The notes: generated from the letters alone by a model not told the origin. A stretch of DNA of 6,822 nt from Tangfeifania sp. (GCA_018400515.1 JAGYMR010000151.1:1-6822); one strand, 5' to 3'. Positions 1 to 6,017 are shown, numbered from the stretch's first letter. A program made the numbers and translations.

Positions 1-77
1 TTCGGATCGTTTTTTTGGGCAAAATTTGTCTGAATGGCCATTGTCAGAATAAAAATGAACGTGAATATTTTTTTCAT
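1..77 (-). CDS. Exported protein, N-terminal fragment (cut by window edge)
   Basis: Only the first 25 codons are inside the window. Reading leftward from the ATG at 77-75, the peptide begins MKKIFTFIFILTM, continues with AIQTNFA and then QKNDP. It is a textbook signal peptide: two lysines, a hydrophobic core of about 14 residues, and a likely signal peptidase I site after NFA, with Gln as the first mature residue, which is common in Bacteroidota exported proteins. There is no Shine-Dalgarno sequence, and the upstream 30 bases are AT-rich. The rest of the protein lies outside, so the function cannot be named; it is exported or periplasmic, possibly an outer membrane protein. A weak minus-strand promoter -7 match (TATTTTTG) lies at 165-158, without a matching -33 element. 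The signal-peptide reading is fairly safe; the identity is unknown. Confidence 0.6.
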   Translation of the reverse strand, partial: MKKIFTFIFILTMAIQTNFAQKNDP

Positions 78-111
78 GAATAAATTGAATTTTTTGTATT
101 AAAAAATGTGT

Positions 112-141
112 TTTGTTCAGAAACCCCAATCTTTAACTTTT
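112..141 (+). promoter_or_regulatory. Candidate Bacteroidota-type promoter for the 148-353 RNA
   Basis: TTTG at 112-115 is followed after 18 bases by TAACTTTT at 134-141. This matches the Bacteroidota sigma-ABfr consensus (TTTG, about 19 bases, TAnnTTTG) at all but the last base. A start about seven bases further on would put the 5' end near 148. AT-rich sequence makes chance matches easy, so this counts mainly because hairpins and a terminator follow on the same strand. Confidence 0.3.
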
Positions 142-147
142 ATTGAG

Positions 148-353
148 GAAAATTGTTCAAAAATAAAACAAAGAACCGAATCCCGGACCAGGGACACTAA
201 AAAATATTGGTTCTCTTTACCGCCAGGGGGGCTTGGTCCTGAGTTCCTGTTTCTCATACCCCTCTCTGAGCGGAAAAGTTTTGTGACGAATACATTTTTT
301 TATCCGGGACATGAAAAGGAGATGAGCCCTCCCGGACGGGAGGTGATTTTTTT
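148..353 (+). ncRNA. Candidate structured noncoding RNA (unassigned family)
   Basis: No known family is recognised. Seen in the sequence: a promoter-like pair at 112-141; a first stem pairing 173-177 with 209-213 and 179-181 with 206-208 (bulged G178), enclosing a small CCC/GGG hairpin at 182-193; a second composite stem pairing 220-223 with 270-273, 224-226 with 266-268, 227-230 with 259-262, and 240-243 with 253-256; and an intrinsic terminator at 328-353. The terminator has its T-run only on the plus-strand side, which sets the orientation. Predicted length is about 205 nt, in the size range of 6S RNA, but I could not establish a 6S-like closing stem, and signature sequences of SRP RNA and RNase P RNA are absent. 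It could instead be the attenuated leader of the DUF21 gene, which starts 242 bases after the terminator. The pairing is by eye and the 5' end is inferred. Confidence 0.3.
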
Positions 354-360
354 ATCCGGG
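294..360 (+). repeat. Two exact copies of a 15-bp direct repeat, 52 bp apart
   Basis: ATTTTTTTATCCGGG occurs at 294-308 and again at 346-360. The second copy supplies the T-run of the terminator at 328-353. The TCCGGGA in the first copy (303-309) is complementary to TCCCGGA at 330-336 inside the terminator stem, so the repeat may influence folding. No longer homology between the units is visible. Confidence 0.6.
328..353 (+). terminator. Intrinsic terminator, plus strand
   Basis: CCTCCC (328-333), loop GGAC (334-337) and GGGAGG (338-343) form a perfect GC-rich stem, followed by TGA and seven Ts (347-353). On the minus strand the stem is not followed by a T-run, so it acts rightward. No protein gene lies directly upstream on this strand, which implies a short transcript starting somewhere in 78-300. 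Confidence 0.6.
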
Positions 361-491
361 CAAGGTAAAAATCTGTTTGTCAATTGATTCATCCAATGAT
401 TCGCCCTTTGTTTTCAGGGTGGACTTACAGCCCTGGCAGCTCTTTCCGGCGTTTTATTTTTTTCAATGTTGGAAAATTTTTATGCCTACCA

Positions 492-522
492 TTTTTAAAG
501 AACCGATAATTCCATATTTTCG
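492..522 (+). promoter_or_regulatory. Weak promoter candidate for the DUF21/CBS gene
   Basis: TTTT at 492-495, 19 bases, then TATTTTCG at 515-522: one mismatch to each half of the Bacteroidota consensus TTTG / TAnnTTTG. It would give a leader of about 65 nt before the ATG at 595. Nothing better is visible between the terminator and the gene. Confidence 0.2.
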
Positions 523-594
523 TATCATTTACTGAAATGCAATTTCGAACGGAGGCAGGTGTTGCCGGAGATTGTATTCAGAATGAAATAAATT

Positions 595-1674
595 ATGGCA
601 GAATTATTTTTCTTTTTTACTTTGTCAATTGTTGTTTCATTTTTTTGCTCGATGTGGGAGGCGGTGATATTGAGTGTCACCCCTTCATACATCAGCAGGA
701 TGCAAACAGAAAAACCGCACACCGGGCACCTGTTAAACCGGCTGAAAGAGGACATTGACCGGCCCCTTTCAGCGATTCTGACATTAAACACTTTTGCCCA
801 TACGATCGGGGCCCTTGGCGTGGGGGTTCAGGCCGGGAAACTGTTTGGGACGCATCAGATTGACCTGATCATCTTCCAGACAACCTATGAATCATTGATT
901 GCGGGGGCAATGACGCTTTCCATTCTTGTGCTTTCTGAAATCATTCCCAAAACGCTGGGAGCCAATTTCTGGAAGCAACTCACCCCTTTTACGGTTCGTT
1001 CCCTGCGTGTTTTGCTGATTGTTCTGGCCCCTTTTGTCTGGTTGAGCAAATGGATTACCCGGTTGGTAAAAACCGAAAAGGGGCGCAGTGTTTTCAGCAG
1101 GGCTGATTTTGCTGCCATGGCAGATGCAGGGCTTAAAAGTGGGGCCCTCGACCGGGAGGAGAAATCGATCATCCAAAACCTTCTTCGTTTAGAAAACCTT
1201 AAGGTAAGGGATATTATGACTCCCCGTTCGGTTATTATGATGCTTGATCAGGACATGCCGATGAAAGACATTTATGCCGAGATTAAGCCCATGGTTTTTT
1301 CCAGGATCCCCGTATATAAGGATCATCCGGATAACATCACCGGGCTTATCCTCAAAGACAATGTGCTGGAAAACCTGGCCCAGGACAAGCATGCTGTTAA
1401 AGCTTCTGAGATCAAGCGGGATATTCTTTTTGTGGAAGATAATTTCACCGTTGCCAAGTTAATGGATACCCTCATCCTGAACCGGGAGCACCTGGCCATG
1501 GTGGTGGACGATTTTGGGAGCATTGTGGGGCTGGTGACGATGGAAGATCTGTTTGAGACACTGCTTGGGCTGGAGATTGTGGATGAATCCGACCGGGTGG
1601 AAGACCTTCAGAAGCTGGCCCTCGAAAAATGGAAAAAGCGGAATAAAAAACAGCGGTTCAGTCCGGAGGAGTGA
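595..1674 (+). CDS. DUF21/CNNM transmembrane protein with CBS pair, lacking CorC_HlyC domain
   Basis: A 359-residue inner-membrane protein of the CNNM/CorC family, whose members are linked to magnesium or other divalent cation export. The DUF21 domain covers residues 1-165, with membrane segments near 4-26, 60-80, 98-118 and 134-155 and the family motif SEIIPKTLG at 114-122. A short acidic helix (183-200) leads into the CBS pair: CBS1 about 203-260 (VRDIMTPRS at 204-212, SRIPVY at 236-241) and CBS2 about 275-333 (VVDDFGSIVGLVTMEDL at 303-319), the usual adenine-nucleotide-binding regulatory module. After CBS2 the chain ends in a short charged tail (KWKKRNKKQR), so the C-terminal CorC_HlyC domain of bacterial CorC proteins is absent. 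The ATG at 595 places the first hydrophobic segment directly at the N-terminus, as is usual. There is no Shine-Dalgarno sequence. The gene appears monocistronic; pfp starts 293 bases later. The family is certain, the transported ion inferred. Confidence 0.9.
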   Translation: MAELFFFFTLSIVVSFFCSMWEAVILSVTPSYISRMQTEKPHTGHLLNRLKEDIDRPLSAILTLNTFAHTIGALGVGVQAGKLFGTHQIDLIIFQTTYESLIAGAMTLSILVLSEIIPKTLGANFWKQLTPFTVRSLRVLLIVLAPFVWLSKWITRLVKTEKGRSVFSRADFAAMADAGLKSGALDREEKSIIQNLLRLENLKVRDIMTPRSVIMMLDQDMPMKDIYAEIKPMVFSRIPVYKDHPDNITGLILKDNVLENLAQDKHAVKASEIKRDILFVEDNFTVAKLMDTLILNREHLAMVVDDFGSIVGLVTMEDLFETLLGLEIVDESDRVEDLQKLALEKWKKRNKKQRFSPEE

Positions 1675-1967
1675 TTTCGCCCTTTCTTCCCTGCATTTAC
1701 CGGGGATCCGGAAAATTTTGCTCCGGCATGTTTTGGAGTCCCTAAATGAATTTTAGTTTAAATTTTTGTAATAAGAACTTTTTTCGGATGCCGTGCCTGC
1801 GGAAACCGTTATTTTTGAATAAAACGATGCGATGGTCTTCCGGGCTGGTGATTGGAATCGTCCTTTTTTTCGCATGTTTCCCACCCGTGAAGAAGGGGAA
1901 CCGGGAAGTCTTTTGGAATACAAACATCGATTGAATTCTTAATGAAGATATTGTGATATAAAATTGA
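1675..1967 (+). other. 293-bp intergenic region upstream of pfp
   Basis: No convincing gene. A weak hairpin, CCGGA (1708-1712) with TCCGG (1722-1726), follows the DUF21 gene but is not followed by a proper T-run, so it is a doubtful terminator. An exact -7 match TATTTTTG lies at 1810-1817 but has no clear TTTG 19-20 bases upstream; if used, the pfp leader would be about 145 nt. The sequence just before the pfp ATG (1930-1967) is AT-rich without a Shine-Dalgarno sequence. Confidence 0.4.
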
Positions 1968-3626
1968 ATGAATATGGATATCAGTGCATTACAAAAAGAA
2001 CGGGCCAAATATCAGCCCAAATTGCCCGATGCCCTCCGGGAGGGCCTAAAGCTTACAGAGGGAAAGCCAACACAATCGGTGGGTGATCAGGAGGAAATAA
2101 AAAAATTGTTTCCGAATACCTACGGAATGCCGGTGGTAACTTTTGAAAAAGCCAGGGAGAGCAAGGATAAATCGCCCGTGAATGTTGGCGTCATATTGTC
2201 CGGAGGACAGGCACCCGGGGGCCACAATGTGATCTCCGGCATTTTTGACGGGATCAAAAAAATTCATCCCGAAAGCAAATTGTACGGTTTTTTGGGAGGT
2301 CCCGGCGGACTTGTTGACCACAAGTACATGGAAATAACTGCGGATATTGTTGAAGACTACCGCAATACCGGGGGATTTGATATTATCGGGTCCGGAAGAA
2401 CCAAACTGGAAGAGGAGTGGCAGTTTGATAAAGGATTGGCGATTGCCAAAGATCTTAAGCTGAATGCGTTGGTGATTATTGGCGGAGATGACTCCAATAC
2501 CAATGCCTGTGTGCTTGCGGAATATTATCTGCAAAAGAAAGCCGGTGTTCAGGTTATTGGCTGCCCCAAAACGATTGATGGCGACCTGAAGAACGAAACG
2601 ATTGAAACCTCTTTTGGTTTTGATACCGCCACAAAAGTCTATTCCGAGCTCATCGGTAATATTCAGCGCGATGCCAATTCGGCCAAGAAATACTGGCATT
2701 TTATCAAATTAATGGGACGCTCTGCTTCCCATATTGCGCTGGAATGTGCTCTGAAAACCCAGCCGAACATTGCTCTTATTTCGGAAGAGATTGCTGTAAA
2801 GAAGCAGACGCTGGGCGAAATTGTGGAAAGCATTGCTAAAGTTGTTGCCAGGCGTTCAGAGAATGGAGATAATTTTGGTGTTGCCCTTATTCCGGAGGGA
2901 TTGATCGAATTTGTCCCTGAAATGAAACAGTTGATCTCCGAGTTGAATGATCTTCTGGCCGAAGGGTCTTCCAGCGGAAAGGAATTTAAAATTGTAAAAA
3001 AGAGTCACCGGCTTGAATGGGTCGCAAAACATTTGTCGGATGATGCTTCAAGTTTGTTTAAGTCCCTGCCTTCCGGGATTGCCACCCAGTTGACGCTGGA
3101 CCGTGATCCCCACGGAAATGTTCAGGTCTCGTTGATTGAAACGGAAAAACTGCTGGGAGAGATGGTAAAAACACGGCTTGAAACAATGAAAAGGGAGGGG
3201 ACTTTCAGCGGAAAATTCAGCACCCAGTATCATTTCTTTGGATATGAAGGTCGCTGCGCAGCTCCCTCCAATTTTGACGCCGATTATTGTTATTCGCTTG
3301 GTTTTACGGCTTCATTCCTTATTTCAGAAGGGAAGACCGGTTATATGGCATCGGTCCGGAATCTGACAGCACCGGCAAAAGAGTGGTTGGCCGGCGGTGT
3401 TCCAGTGACGACCCTGATGAATATGGAAAAGCGGAAAGGACACCTGAAACCGGTAATTCAAAAGGCACTGGTTGAACTTGATGGGAAGCCCTTTAAGTAT
3501 TTTGTATCGAAACGGGGCGAGTGGGCTCTGGGAACCCATTACATTTATCCCGGTCCCATCCAGTATTTCGGGCCGGCTGAAGTAGCCGACCAGCCCACAG
3601 AAACCCTGAAACAGGAAAAAGGTTAA
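1968..3626 (+). CDS. pfp: Diphosphate-fructose-6-phosphate 1-phosphotransferase (PPi-dependent phosphofructokinase, long form)
   Basis: A cytoplasmic glycolytic enzyme that reversibly phosphorylates fructose 6-phosphate with pyrophosphate instead of ATP (EC 2.7.1.90). At 552 residues it fits the long PFP group of plants, spirochaetes, chlamydiae and Bacteroidota, rather than the ~320-residue ATP enzymes. Visible motifs: phosphate-binding SGGQAPGGHN at 78-87; GGDDSNTNA at 172-180, where the second Asp (D175) replaces the Gly of ATP-dependent enzymes; PKTIDGDLKN at 200-209, with Lys201 and catalytic Asp204, again diagnostic for PPi use; MGRSASH at 249-255 and IPEG at 308-311 for sugar phosphate binding; and FGYEGR at 424-429. 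The residues that select PPi are intact, so the protein should be active. The start at 1968 (MNMDISALQ) precedes the ERAKYQPKLP segment; an ATG two codons later is an alternative. No Shine-Dalgarno sequence is present. The gene stands alone and ends before a strong terminator. Confidence 0.96.
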   Translation: MNMDISALQKERAKYQPKLPDALREGLKLTEGKPTQSVGDQEEIKKLFPNTYGMPVVTFEKARESKDKSPVNVGVILSGGQAPGGHNVISGIFDGIKKIHPESKLYGFLGGPGGLVDHKYMEITADIVEDYRNTGGFDIIGSGRTKLEEEWQFDKGLAIAKDLKLNALVIIGGDDSNTNACVLAEYYLQKKAGVQVIGCPKTIDGDLKNETIETSFGFDTATKVYSELIGNIQRDANSAKKYWHFIKLMGRSASHIALECALKTQPNIALISEEIAVKKQTLGEIVESIAKVVARRSENGDNFGVALIPEGLIEFVPEMKQLISELNDLLAEGSSSGKEFKIVKKSHRLEWVAKHLSDDASSLFKSLPSGIATQLTLDRDPHGNVQVSLIETEKLLGEMVKTRLETMKREGTFSGKFSTQYHFFGYEGRCAAPSNFDADYCYSLGFTASFLISEGKTGYMASVRNLTAPAKEWLAGGVPVTTLMNMEKRKGHLKPVIQKALVELDGKPFKYFVSKRGEWALGTHYIYPGPIQYFGPAEVADQPTETLKQEKG

Positions 3627-3650
3627 TCAACATAGATTGTTCATAAAGAA

Positions 3651-3686
3651 AAAGAGGCTGTCTTTTCAGGCAACCTCTTTTTTTTT
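3651..3686. terminator. Bidirectional intrinsic terminator between convergent genes
   Basis: The stem pairs 3651-3660 (AAAGAGGCTG) with 3671-3680 (CAACCTCTTT), ten positions with one C-A mismatch and a 10-nt loop. It is followed rightward by a run of nine Ts (3678-3686). On the other strand it is followed by TTTTTCTTT (3653-3645). It lies 24 bases after the pfp stop and downstream of the leftward gene ending at 3757, so it can stop both transcripts. Confidence 0.85.
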
Positions 3687-3756
3687 CCATTTTGTAGGCC
3701 TGCTTTCCCACGCCGGCTTTCTGCTCCGGTGGAAGCGGACTGCCAAAACAGTTCCT

Positions 3757-4242
3757 TTAAAATATGTAGCGGACAGACAGGGCTCCCTGATTGAGCCAAA
3801 AACCGGAATGACCTATGAGGTTGATTCCAGGTTTCCAGTCGAGGCTGATGTTGAAGGGAATGGCATCGATGTTGTATTCGATGCCCAGAATGCCGTCAAT
3901 CCCTACAACGGCATAATTGTTCGTGCCCTCGTAAAACCAGGGATGGTCTTCATAAGCGCCCCAGATGCCAACATGTCCGCCGCCACCGTAATACCAGTAT
4001 AATCCCGGGGTTTCAAAGGCATTGGCATGGATCTCATACAGGCCTGTAAGATGGAATCCGCGCCAGCGTGTGGAAAGAAGCCCTTCCACGGCCGAGTGCC
4101 TTCCGATAAAATGCTTGACGGTAAGTCCCTGGGAGAAACCTCCTCTGAATCCAATACCCGTAGTATACCCCTGAGCCTGTGCTGCAGCGGTTGTTATTAA
4201 AAAAAGGACAAATGCAAAAACGATTTTTTTCATTTTTTTCAT
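3757..4242 (-). CDS. Small exported protein, probable outer-membrane beta-barrel
   Basis: A 161-residue protein of unknown specific function. Residues 1-23 form a signal peptide (MKKMKKIVFAFVLFL, then ITTAAAQA) with a likely cleavage before Gln24. The mature part of about 138 residues alternates polar and hydrophobic or aromatic residues, is rich in Gly, Tyr and Trp (YYGGGGHVGIWG at 84-95), and ends in a strand finishing with Phe (GALSVRYIF, 153-161), the C-terminal signature recognised by the BAM machinery. GIDGILGIEYNI (114-125) and NISLDWKPGIN (131-141) look like paired strands around a turn and resemble small conserved Bacteroidota outer membrane proteins. The length would allow about eight strands. 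A second Met at codon 4 (4233-4231) is an alternative start with an equally good signal peptide. The gene has its own promoter-like site and ends near a shared terminator. Outer-membrane location is inferred; the role is unknown. Confidence 0.85.
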   Translation of the reverse strand: MKKMKKIVFAFVLFLITTAAAQAQGYTTGIGFRGGFSQGLTVKHFIGRHSAVEGLLSTRWRGFHLTGLYEIHANAFETPGLYWYYGGGGHVGIWGAYEDHPWFYEGTNNYAVVGIDGILGIEYNIDAIPFNISLDWKPGINLIGHSGFWLNQGALSVRYIF

Positions 4243-4277
4243 GGCTAAAAAATTTAAATTGTTTTCGTTTTCAGATG

Positions 4278-4309
4278 CAAATATTTTTCAGAAATCTCGA
4301 CAGTACAAA
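4278..4309 (-). promoter_or_regulatory. Candidate promoter of the small outer-membrane protein gene
   Basis: Reading leftward, TTTG (4309-4306) is followed after 20 bases by AATATTTG (4285-4278), one mismatch from TAnnTTTG. Transcription would start near 4271, about 28 bases before the ATG at 4242. It lies just downstream of the palindromic terminator at 4332-4353, which supports a separate transcription unit. Confidence 0.45.
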
Positions 4310-4331
4310 TATCTTACATTTTTGTTGGATA

Positions 4332-4353
4332 AAAAACCCAATTTTGGGTTTTT
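4332..4353. terminator. Palindromic hairpin with A/T flanks, probable terminator
   Basis: AAAAACCCAA (4332-4341) and TTGGGTTTTT (4344-4353) are perfect complements around TT. On either strand the GGG is followed by a T-run (six on the minus strand), so it can work as a terminator both ways. It lies about 130 bases beyond the stop of the DUF4159 gene (4484) and upstream of the next leftward gene. Only three GC pairs make it fairly weak. Confidence 0.55.
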
Positions 4354-4429
4354 ACGCTTTTTGAGTTTATCCCACCCGCACGGCAATAACCCCCGCACCC
4401 GCTTTTCTCCGCAGAAAATTTCCGTTTCC

Positions 4430-4446
4430 CCGGTTGACATAACCGG
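4430..4446. other. Short hairpin downstream of the DUF4159 gene
   Basis: CCGGTT (4430-4435) and AACCGG (4441-4446) are perfect complements with a 5-nt loop, 37 bases past the DUF4159 stop. No T-run follows on either strand, so it is not a standard intrinsic terminator; it could protect the mRNA 3' end. Confidence 0.35.
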
Positions 4447-4483
4447 CCACATCGATTAGTGCCTTCATTTCGGAGGTGAAACG

Positions 4484-5134
4484 TTATTGGTTGAACACAA
4501 AAGAGACGATGTTCGCTCCCATTTTCAGTGCTTTTTCCCGGAGTTCCGGTGGATCGTTGTGCACATCTTCATCTTCCCAGCCATCGCCCAGATCGGTTTC
4601 ATAGGTATAGAGGCATACCATCCGGTCTTCAATAAAGATCCCGAAAGCCCTGGGGGGCTTATTATCATGTTCATGAATTTTGGGGATCCCTTCATTGAAT
4701 GTATATTTCTGATGAAAGAGGGGATGGGAGGGGGGCAGTTCCACGAGCTCTTTCCGGGGAAATACTTTTTTTATTTCGCGCCGGAAATATTCATCCAGTC
4801 CGTAATTATCATCGACGTGTAAGAAACCGCCCCCTTCAAGGTAATTCCGGAGGTTCAGCACTTCATTTTCAGAAAGGACAATGTTTCCGTGCCCGGTAAG
4901 ATGCACCAGCGGAAAGTTAAATATTTCGGCACTCCCAATCTCAATGGTGGACGGGTCGGGAAAGATGTTGGTTCTCATATTGTCGTTGCAGAATTCAATG
5001 AGGTTGGGCAGGGCTGTTGGGTCGGCGTACCAATCGCCTCCGCCGCCGTATTTCAGCAGGGCGATTTTTACAGCCGGTGACTGGCCATATGCATTTCCGG
5101 CCATTAAAATAAACAGGATCAGCAGTGTTCTCAT
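4484..5134 (-). CDS. DUF4159 family exported protein
   Basis: A 216-residue protein of a widespread Bacteroidota family with no known biochemical role. A signal peptide covers residues 1-18 (MRTLLILFILMAGNAYG, cleavage near Gln18). The family hallmark YGGGGDWYADPTALPNL lies at 29-45. The section HLTGHG (78-83) through NYLEGGGFLHVDDN (97-110) resembles the class I glutamine-amidotransferase-like fold to which DUF4159 is related, but no nucleophile-elbow cysteine is visible (C49 and C174 are elsewhere), so a binding rather than a catalytic role is possible. The C-terminal part carries the acidic stretch DLGDGWEDEDVHND (181-194). I chose the ATG at 5134 over the in-frame ATG at 5185 because it places the signal peptide at the true N-terminus and because a promoter-like pair falls inside the longer version. 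The gene follows rsmE by 69 bases on the same strand. The family call is strong, the function unknown. Confidence 0.88.
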   Translation of the reverse strand: MRTLLILFILMAGNAYGQSPAVKIALLKYGGGGDWYADPTALPNLIEFCNDNMRTNIFPDPSTIEIGSAEIFNFPLVHLTGHGNIVLSENEVLNLRNYLEGGGFLHVDDNYGLDEYFRREIKKVFPRKELVELPPSHPLFHQKYTFNEGIPKIHEHDNKPPRAFGIFIEDRMVCLYTYETDLGDGWEDEDVHNDPPELREKALKMGANIVSFVFNQ

Positions 5135-5149
5135 GAGATGAATTTTTTC

Positions 5150-5179
5150 GAAAATTACAATTCCTTTTTGAAATGCAAA
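5150..5179 (-). promoter_or_regulatory. Candidate promoter of the DUF4159 gene
   Basis: Reading leftward, TTTG (5179-5176), 18 bases, then TAATTTTC (5157-5150), which matches TAnnTTTG except at the last base. A start near 5143 gives a leader of roughly nine bases before the ATG at 5134. Its position supports the shorter start and suggests expression independent of rsmE. Confidence 0.4.
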
Positions 5180-5198
5180 AATCATTGTTTCCCCGGTG

Positions 5199-5219
5199 CC
5201 TGATCAACTATTGATCAGG
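5199..5219 (-). repeat. Perfect 9-bp inverted repeat spanning the rsmE stop codon
   Basis: CCTGATCAA (5199-5207) and TTGATCAGG (5211-5219) are exact complements around a 3-base loop. In the leftward mRNA the hairpin covers the last four codons of rsmE, with the TGA stop (5206-5204) inside the second arm. No T-run follows, so it is not an ordinary intrinsic terminator. It may protect the 3' end or partly separate rsmE from the DUF4159 gene. Confidence 0.6.
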
Positions 5220-5908
5220 TTTACAATATGGCAGGCAGCCACCCCGGCGGTTTCGGTACGCAGGCGGGAGGGGCCCAGGGTGATTTCGGTCCACCCGTTC
5301 GAGGCGGCCTGCTCTATTTCCTCCGGATGAAAGCCTCCTTCGGGACCGATCAGCACCATTACATCGCTCTTTTTTTTCACCGCGTTTTTTAGATGAAGGA
5401 GATTTTCTCTGTTGCAATGGGCGATGAATTTCTCCCCGGTGAAATTTTGGGTTATGAACTGTTCAAAAGAGATGAGTTCATTCAGTTGGGGCAGGAGGGC
5501 TTTTTGTGATTGCTTCATGGCTGCAATCAGGATTTTTTCCAGCCGGTGAGGGTTTATTGTTTTTCGTTCGGAATGGGCTGTAAGGACCGGGGTAATCTCA
5601 TCGATCCCCAGTTCGGTCGATTTTTCGAGGAACCATTCAAACCGGGAGATGTTCTTGGTAGGAGCAATGGCAATCTTGATCCGGTAGTCCTTATCAACAC
5701 CCTCTTTTCCTGCCGGCCGGACCGAGAGGCGGCATTTTTTTGGATTGGCCGCTGTGATCTCAGCCGCATAAAAACCTCCTTTTCCATCCACCACCCGGAT
5801 CCGGTTTCCTTCCGAGAGCCTTAACACTTTCACAGCGTGCCGCGATTCGCTGGGATCAAGAGCTACTGTATTTCCGGTGATATCAGGGATGTAAAAAACC
5901 GGTTCCAT
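5204..5908 (-). CDS. rsmE: 16S rRNA (uracil-1498-N3)-methyltransferase RsmE
   Basis: A cytoplasmic SPOUT-class methyltransferase that uses S-adenosylmethionine to methylate N3 of U1498 in helix 44 of 16S rRNA, in the decoding centre. At 234 residues it has normal length for the family. The N-terminal PUA-like RNA-binding domain covers about 1-70 (SRHAVKVLRL at 22-31, RIRVVDGKGG at 36-45). The C-terminal knotted SPOUT domain shows KSTELGIDEITPV (96-108), AMKQSQK (130-136), LIGPEGGF (186-193) and LGPSRLRTETA (211-221); the last two form the cofactor-binding trefoil knot and are intact. The ATG at 5908 starts directly at the family N-terminus (MEPVFYI), and no better start is visible upstream. 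It lies 109 bases after the phosphatase stop and 69 bases before the DUF4159 start, all leftward, so partial cotranscription is plausible. No clear promoter of its own was found. A hairpin covers its stop codon. Confidence 0.96.
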   Translation of the reverse strand: MEPVFYIPDITGNTVALDPSESRHAVKVLRLSEGNRIRVVDGKGGFYAAEITAANPKKCRLSVRPAGKEGVDKDYRIKIAIAPTKNISRFEWFLEKSTELGIDEITPVLTAHSERKTINPHRLEKILIAAMKQSQKALLPQLNELISFEQFITQNFTGEKFIAHCNRENLLHLKNAVKKKSDVMVLIGPEGGFHPEEIEQAASNGWTEITLGPSRLRTETAGVAACHIVNLINS

Positions 5909-6017
5909 AGGGGAGTATTTTCAATTTTAAGCGTTTATACATGGAACTTGCAACATAAGGGATCATGTTTCGATGGCGTCCGCTTTTTCCTGTTTGTTGG
6001 CATTCATCATGCCCGTT

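Larger units (their letters stand above)
78..594. other. 517-bp region without a convincing protein gene
   Basis: The gap lies between a leftward exported-protein gene and the rightward DUF21/CBS gene. A 93-codon open frame at 106-387 (plus) has no family resemblance, reads through the terminator hairpin and looks like chance. The left part holds the promoter-like pair, hairpins and terminator of a possible RNA gene, described separately. The right part (361-594) holds a weak promoter-like pair for the DUF21 gene and nothing else I can name. The short runs TCCCGGA and TCCGGG recur several times between 180 and 360, which allows alternative pairings. Confidence 0.6.

Noticed and set aside
148..353. 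Identification of the structured region as 6S RNA
   Set aside because: The length fits, but I could not establish the closing stem and central bubble by eye, so the family is left open.
106..387. 93-codon open frame on the plus strand
   Set aside because: No recognisable family or signal peptide, and the frame reads through the GC-rich terminator hairpin at 328-353. The RNA structure explains the sequence better.
1746..1934. 62-codon frame upstream of pfp; from the internal ATG at 1827 it has a hydrophobic start ending in FFAC, like a short lipoprotein, with TATTTTTG just upstream
   Set aside because: The residues before the Cys do not fit a normal lipobox, only 19 residues would remain after it, and there is no homology support.
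2046..2699. 217-codon open frame on the minus strand
   Set aside because: It lies entirely inside pfp, whose motifs are unmistakable on the plus strand. It is a shadow of that coding sequence.
3637..4002. 121-codon plus-strand frame
   Set aside because: It begins inside the terminator and overlaps the opposite-strand gene with a signal peptide and barrel features; no recognisable protein.
5963..6010. 15-codon minus-strand frame (MMNANKQEKADAIET) between sixA and rsmE
   Set aside because: Composition looks protein-like, but it is too short to support and has no start signal; possibly a remnant or chance.
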